Part shown: positions 5,987 to 6,743 of the stretch, in pieces | Numbering within the stretch: position 1 is the stretch's first letter | Layout of the letters: the number at the start of each line of letters is the position of its first letter | From: Alphaproteobacteria bacterium | Lineage (GTDB): Bacteria > Pseudomonadota > Alphaproteobacteria > Rhodobacterales > Rhodobacteraceae | Direction: 5' to 3' | DNA length: 6,743 bases | Assembly (NCBI GenBank): GCA_030424705.1 | Contig: JAUHWJ010000106.1 | Span: forward strand, 1 to 6,743 | Translations under genes and position numbers: made by a program | Notes under the pieces: model-generated | The model's input: only the letters and a program-made list of their open reading frames with translations | What the model was told of the DNA's origin: nothing | Databases searched by the model: none

Positions 5987-6120
5987 ACGCCGAGAGGTTC
6001 ACGCCCTGTGCGGGAAGTCCAGAGCGCGTGTCGATCCGCACGTCCCGGGTCGCGGCGGACTCCGCGGATGTGATGCTTTGTGGTAGAAAGTTGGCGGAGC
6101 TTCCAATCGGGGGTTGAGAC
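5987..6120. promoter_or_regulatory. Divergent intergenic region
   Basis: The 134 nt between the divergent transporter and membrane-protein genes must hold at least one promoter for each direction unless transcription enters from elsewhere. No convincing -35/-10 pair is visible on either strand. On the plus strand TGGTAGAAA (6081-6089) is a weak extended -10 candidate about 30 nt ahead of the gene at 6121. GCGGA-C-TCCGC (6055-6065) is an 11-bp dyad and TCCGCGGA (6061-6068) an overlapping 8-bp palindrome, either of which could be an operator or chance in GC-rich DNA. Confidence 0.4.
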
Positions 6121-6743
6121 ATGAACGAGCACCGGGCGATCTCCGCCGCCCCGACGGCGGCCGACGGCGACGAGACGCCAGCCTCGCAATGGCCTGGCGG
6201 CTACCGGGCGAAGCGGTTCTGGCGCTGGCTTTCGCTGGCCTTGCCCAACGTCTCCTCCGTCATGTTCCGGCAGAAGATGACCGGCCTCGCCGTGAGCCGG
6301 ATGCTCGCCCCCGGCCCGGACGGCAGGCCGGACCGGGCGCGGTTGGAGGCGCGGATCGCCTTCCTCCGGCAGAAGGCGGACCGGCCCGAGAACAAGGGCG
6401 AGTGGCGGATCGTGAACGAGATGGAGTTGCTGATGGTCGGCCTTTTCGACCTGCCGGCGCTCCGCATCGAGGCGCAGCGCACCCTGCTGGAGGCGAAGGC
6501 CATCGACCTGCCCTGCCTCGCCGAATACGCCAAGCTCGTCGAGCAGCACCATGACGACGAACCCGCCCTCAGGGAGACGCTCTTCAGGCTCGCCCTGGAT
6601 GTGCAGGACAAGTTCCGCAAGCGTTACCTGCTCCGCGAGTTCATCGCCGCCTACACCGCGCGGGTGAGCCTGATCTTCAGCCTTGCGACGACCTTCTTCA
6701 TCCTCCTCGTGATCCTGCTCGCCTGGATTGCGCAGAACCATCT
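6121..6743 (+). CDS. Unrecognised membrane-anchored protein, 3' end missing
   Basis: The reading frame starts with ATG at 6121 and stays open for 207 codons to the window edge, so the C-terminus is missing. GGGGG (6109-6113) lies seven bases upstream, and an in-frame TGA at 6115-6117 bars any earlier start. Third positions are overwhelmingly G or C, as in a real gene of this genome. Residues 1-25 are polar and Ala/Asp-rich. Residues 30-180 are mostly charged and probably helical, including the stretch 70-130 rich in Arg, Glu and Leu. A strongly hydrophobic segment at about 182-203 (SLIFSLATTFFILLVILLAW) is a likely membrane helix. With no signal peptide, the N-terminal 180 residues would lie in the cytoplasm. 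I recognise no family. The gene is divergent from the transporter, and the two may share a control region. No function is assigned. Confidence 0.8.
   Translation, partial: MNEHRAISAAPTAADGDETPASQWPGGYRAKRFWRWLSLALPNVSSVMFRQKMTGLAVSRMLAPGPDGRPDRARLEARIAFLRQKADRPENKGEWRIVNEMELLMVGLFDLPALRIEAQRTLLEAKAIDLPCLAEYAKLVEQHHDDEPALRETLFRLALDVQDKFRKRYLLREFIAAYTARVSLIFSLATTFFILLVILLAWIAQNH

Noticed and set aside
6081..6089. Extended -10 promoter element for the plus-strand gene
   Set aside because: TGGTAGAAA matches only part of the consensus and no -35 element stands at the right distance, so it is not listed as a separate promoter.
5893..6741. 282-codon minus-strand open frame opposite the divergent gene
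   Set aside because: The plus-strand frame starting at 6121 has a ribosome binding site, strong third-position G/C bias and a coherent membrane helix. The opposite frame has none of these.

Overview
The window looks like a piece of chromosome from a high-GC proteobacterium, most likely an alphaproteobacterium of the Rhodobacterales kind. This is an inference from the strong G/C bias at third codon positions, the GAGG-type ribosome binding sites and the style of the proteins. No rRNA or other marker gene is present to fix the taxonomy. I see no insertion sequence, tRNA, rRNA, CRISPR array, phage gene or attachment site.

Four full-length genes lie head to tail on the minus strand. In order of transcription they are a 12-helix MFS transporter (4814-5986), a thiamine-diphosphate enzyme of the acetolactate synthase family (3028-4680), an NAD(P)-dependent aldehyde dehydrogenase (1536-2978) and a membrane-bound class III adenylate cyclase (67-1464). 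The gaps between them are 133, 49 and 71 nt. In the 133-nt gap a possible 37-codon ORF ends in an ATGA overlap with the synthase start. The 49-nt gap holds a perfect 10-bp GC-rich hairpin, and the 71-nt gap holds an 8-bp inverted repeat. A fifth gene starts divergently on the plus strand at 6121 and runs off the right edge. It encodes an unrecognised protein with a membrane helix near residue 182. At the left edge, 66 nt of AT-richer non-coding sequence contain two short palindromes.

The synthase and aldehyde dehydrogenase are probably co-transcribed and may act in one pathway: the first makes or breaks C-C bonds next to a keto acid, the second oxidises an aldehyde to an acid. Their physiological substrates cannot be read from the sequence. 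The MFS transporter may move a substrate or product, but its specificity is unknown. The cyclase would make cAMP and may be only a co-directional neighbour. No acetolactate synthase small subunit and no acetolactate decarboxylase are in the window.

I found no clear evidence of an undescribed defence, mobile or RNA-guided system. The points most worth a second look are the ATGA-coupled small ORF, the pairing of the two enzymes, the cofactor-pocket residue of the dehydrogenase, the substrate-pocket residue of the cyclase, and the unknown membrane protein at the right edge.
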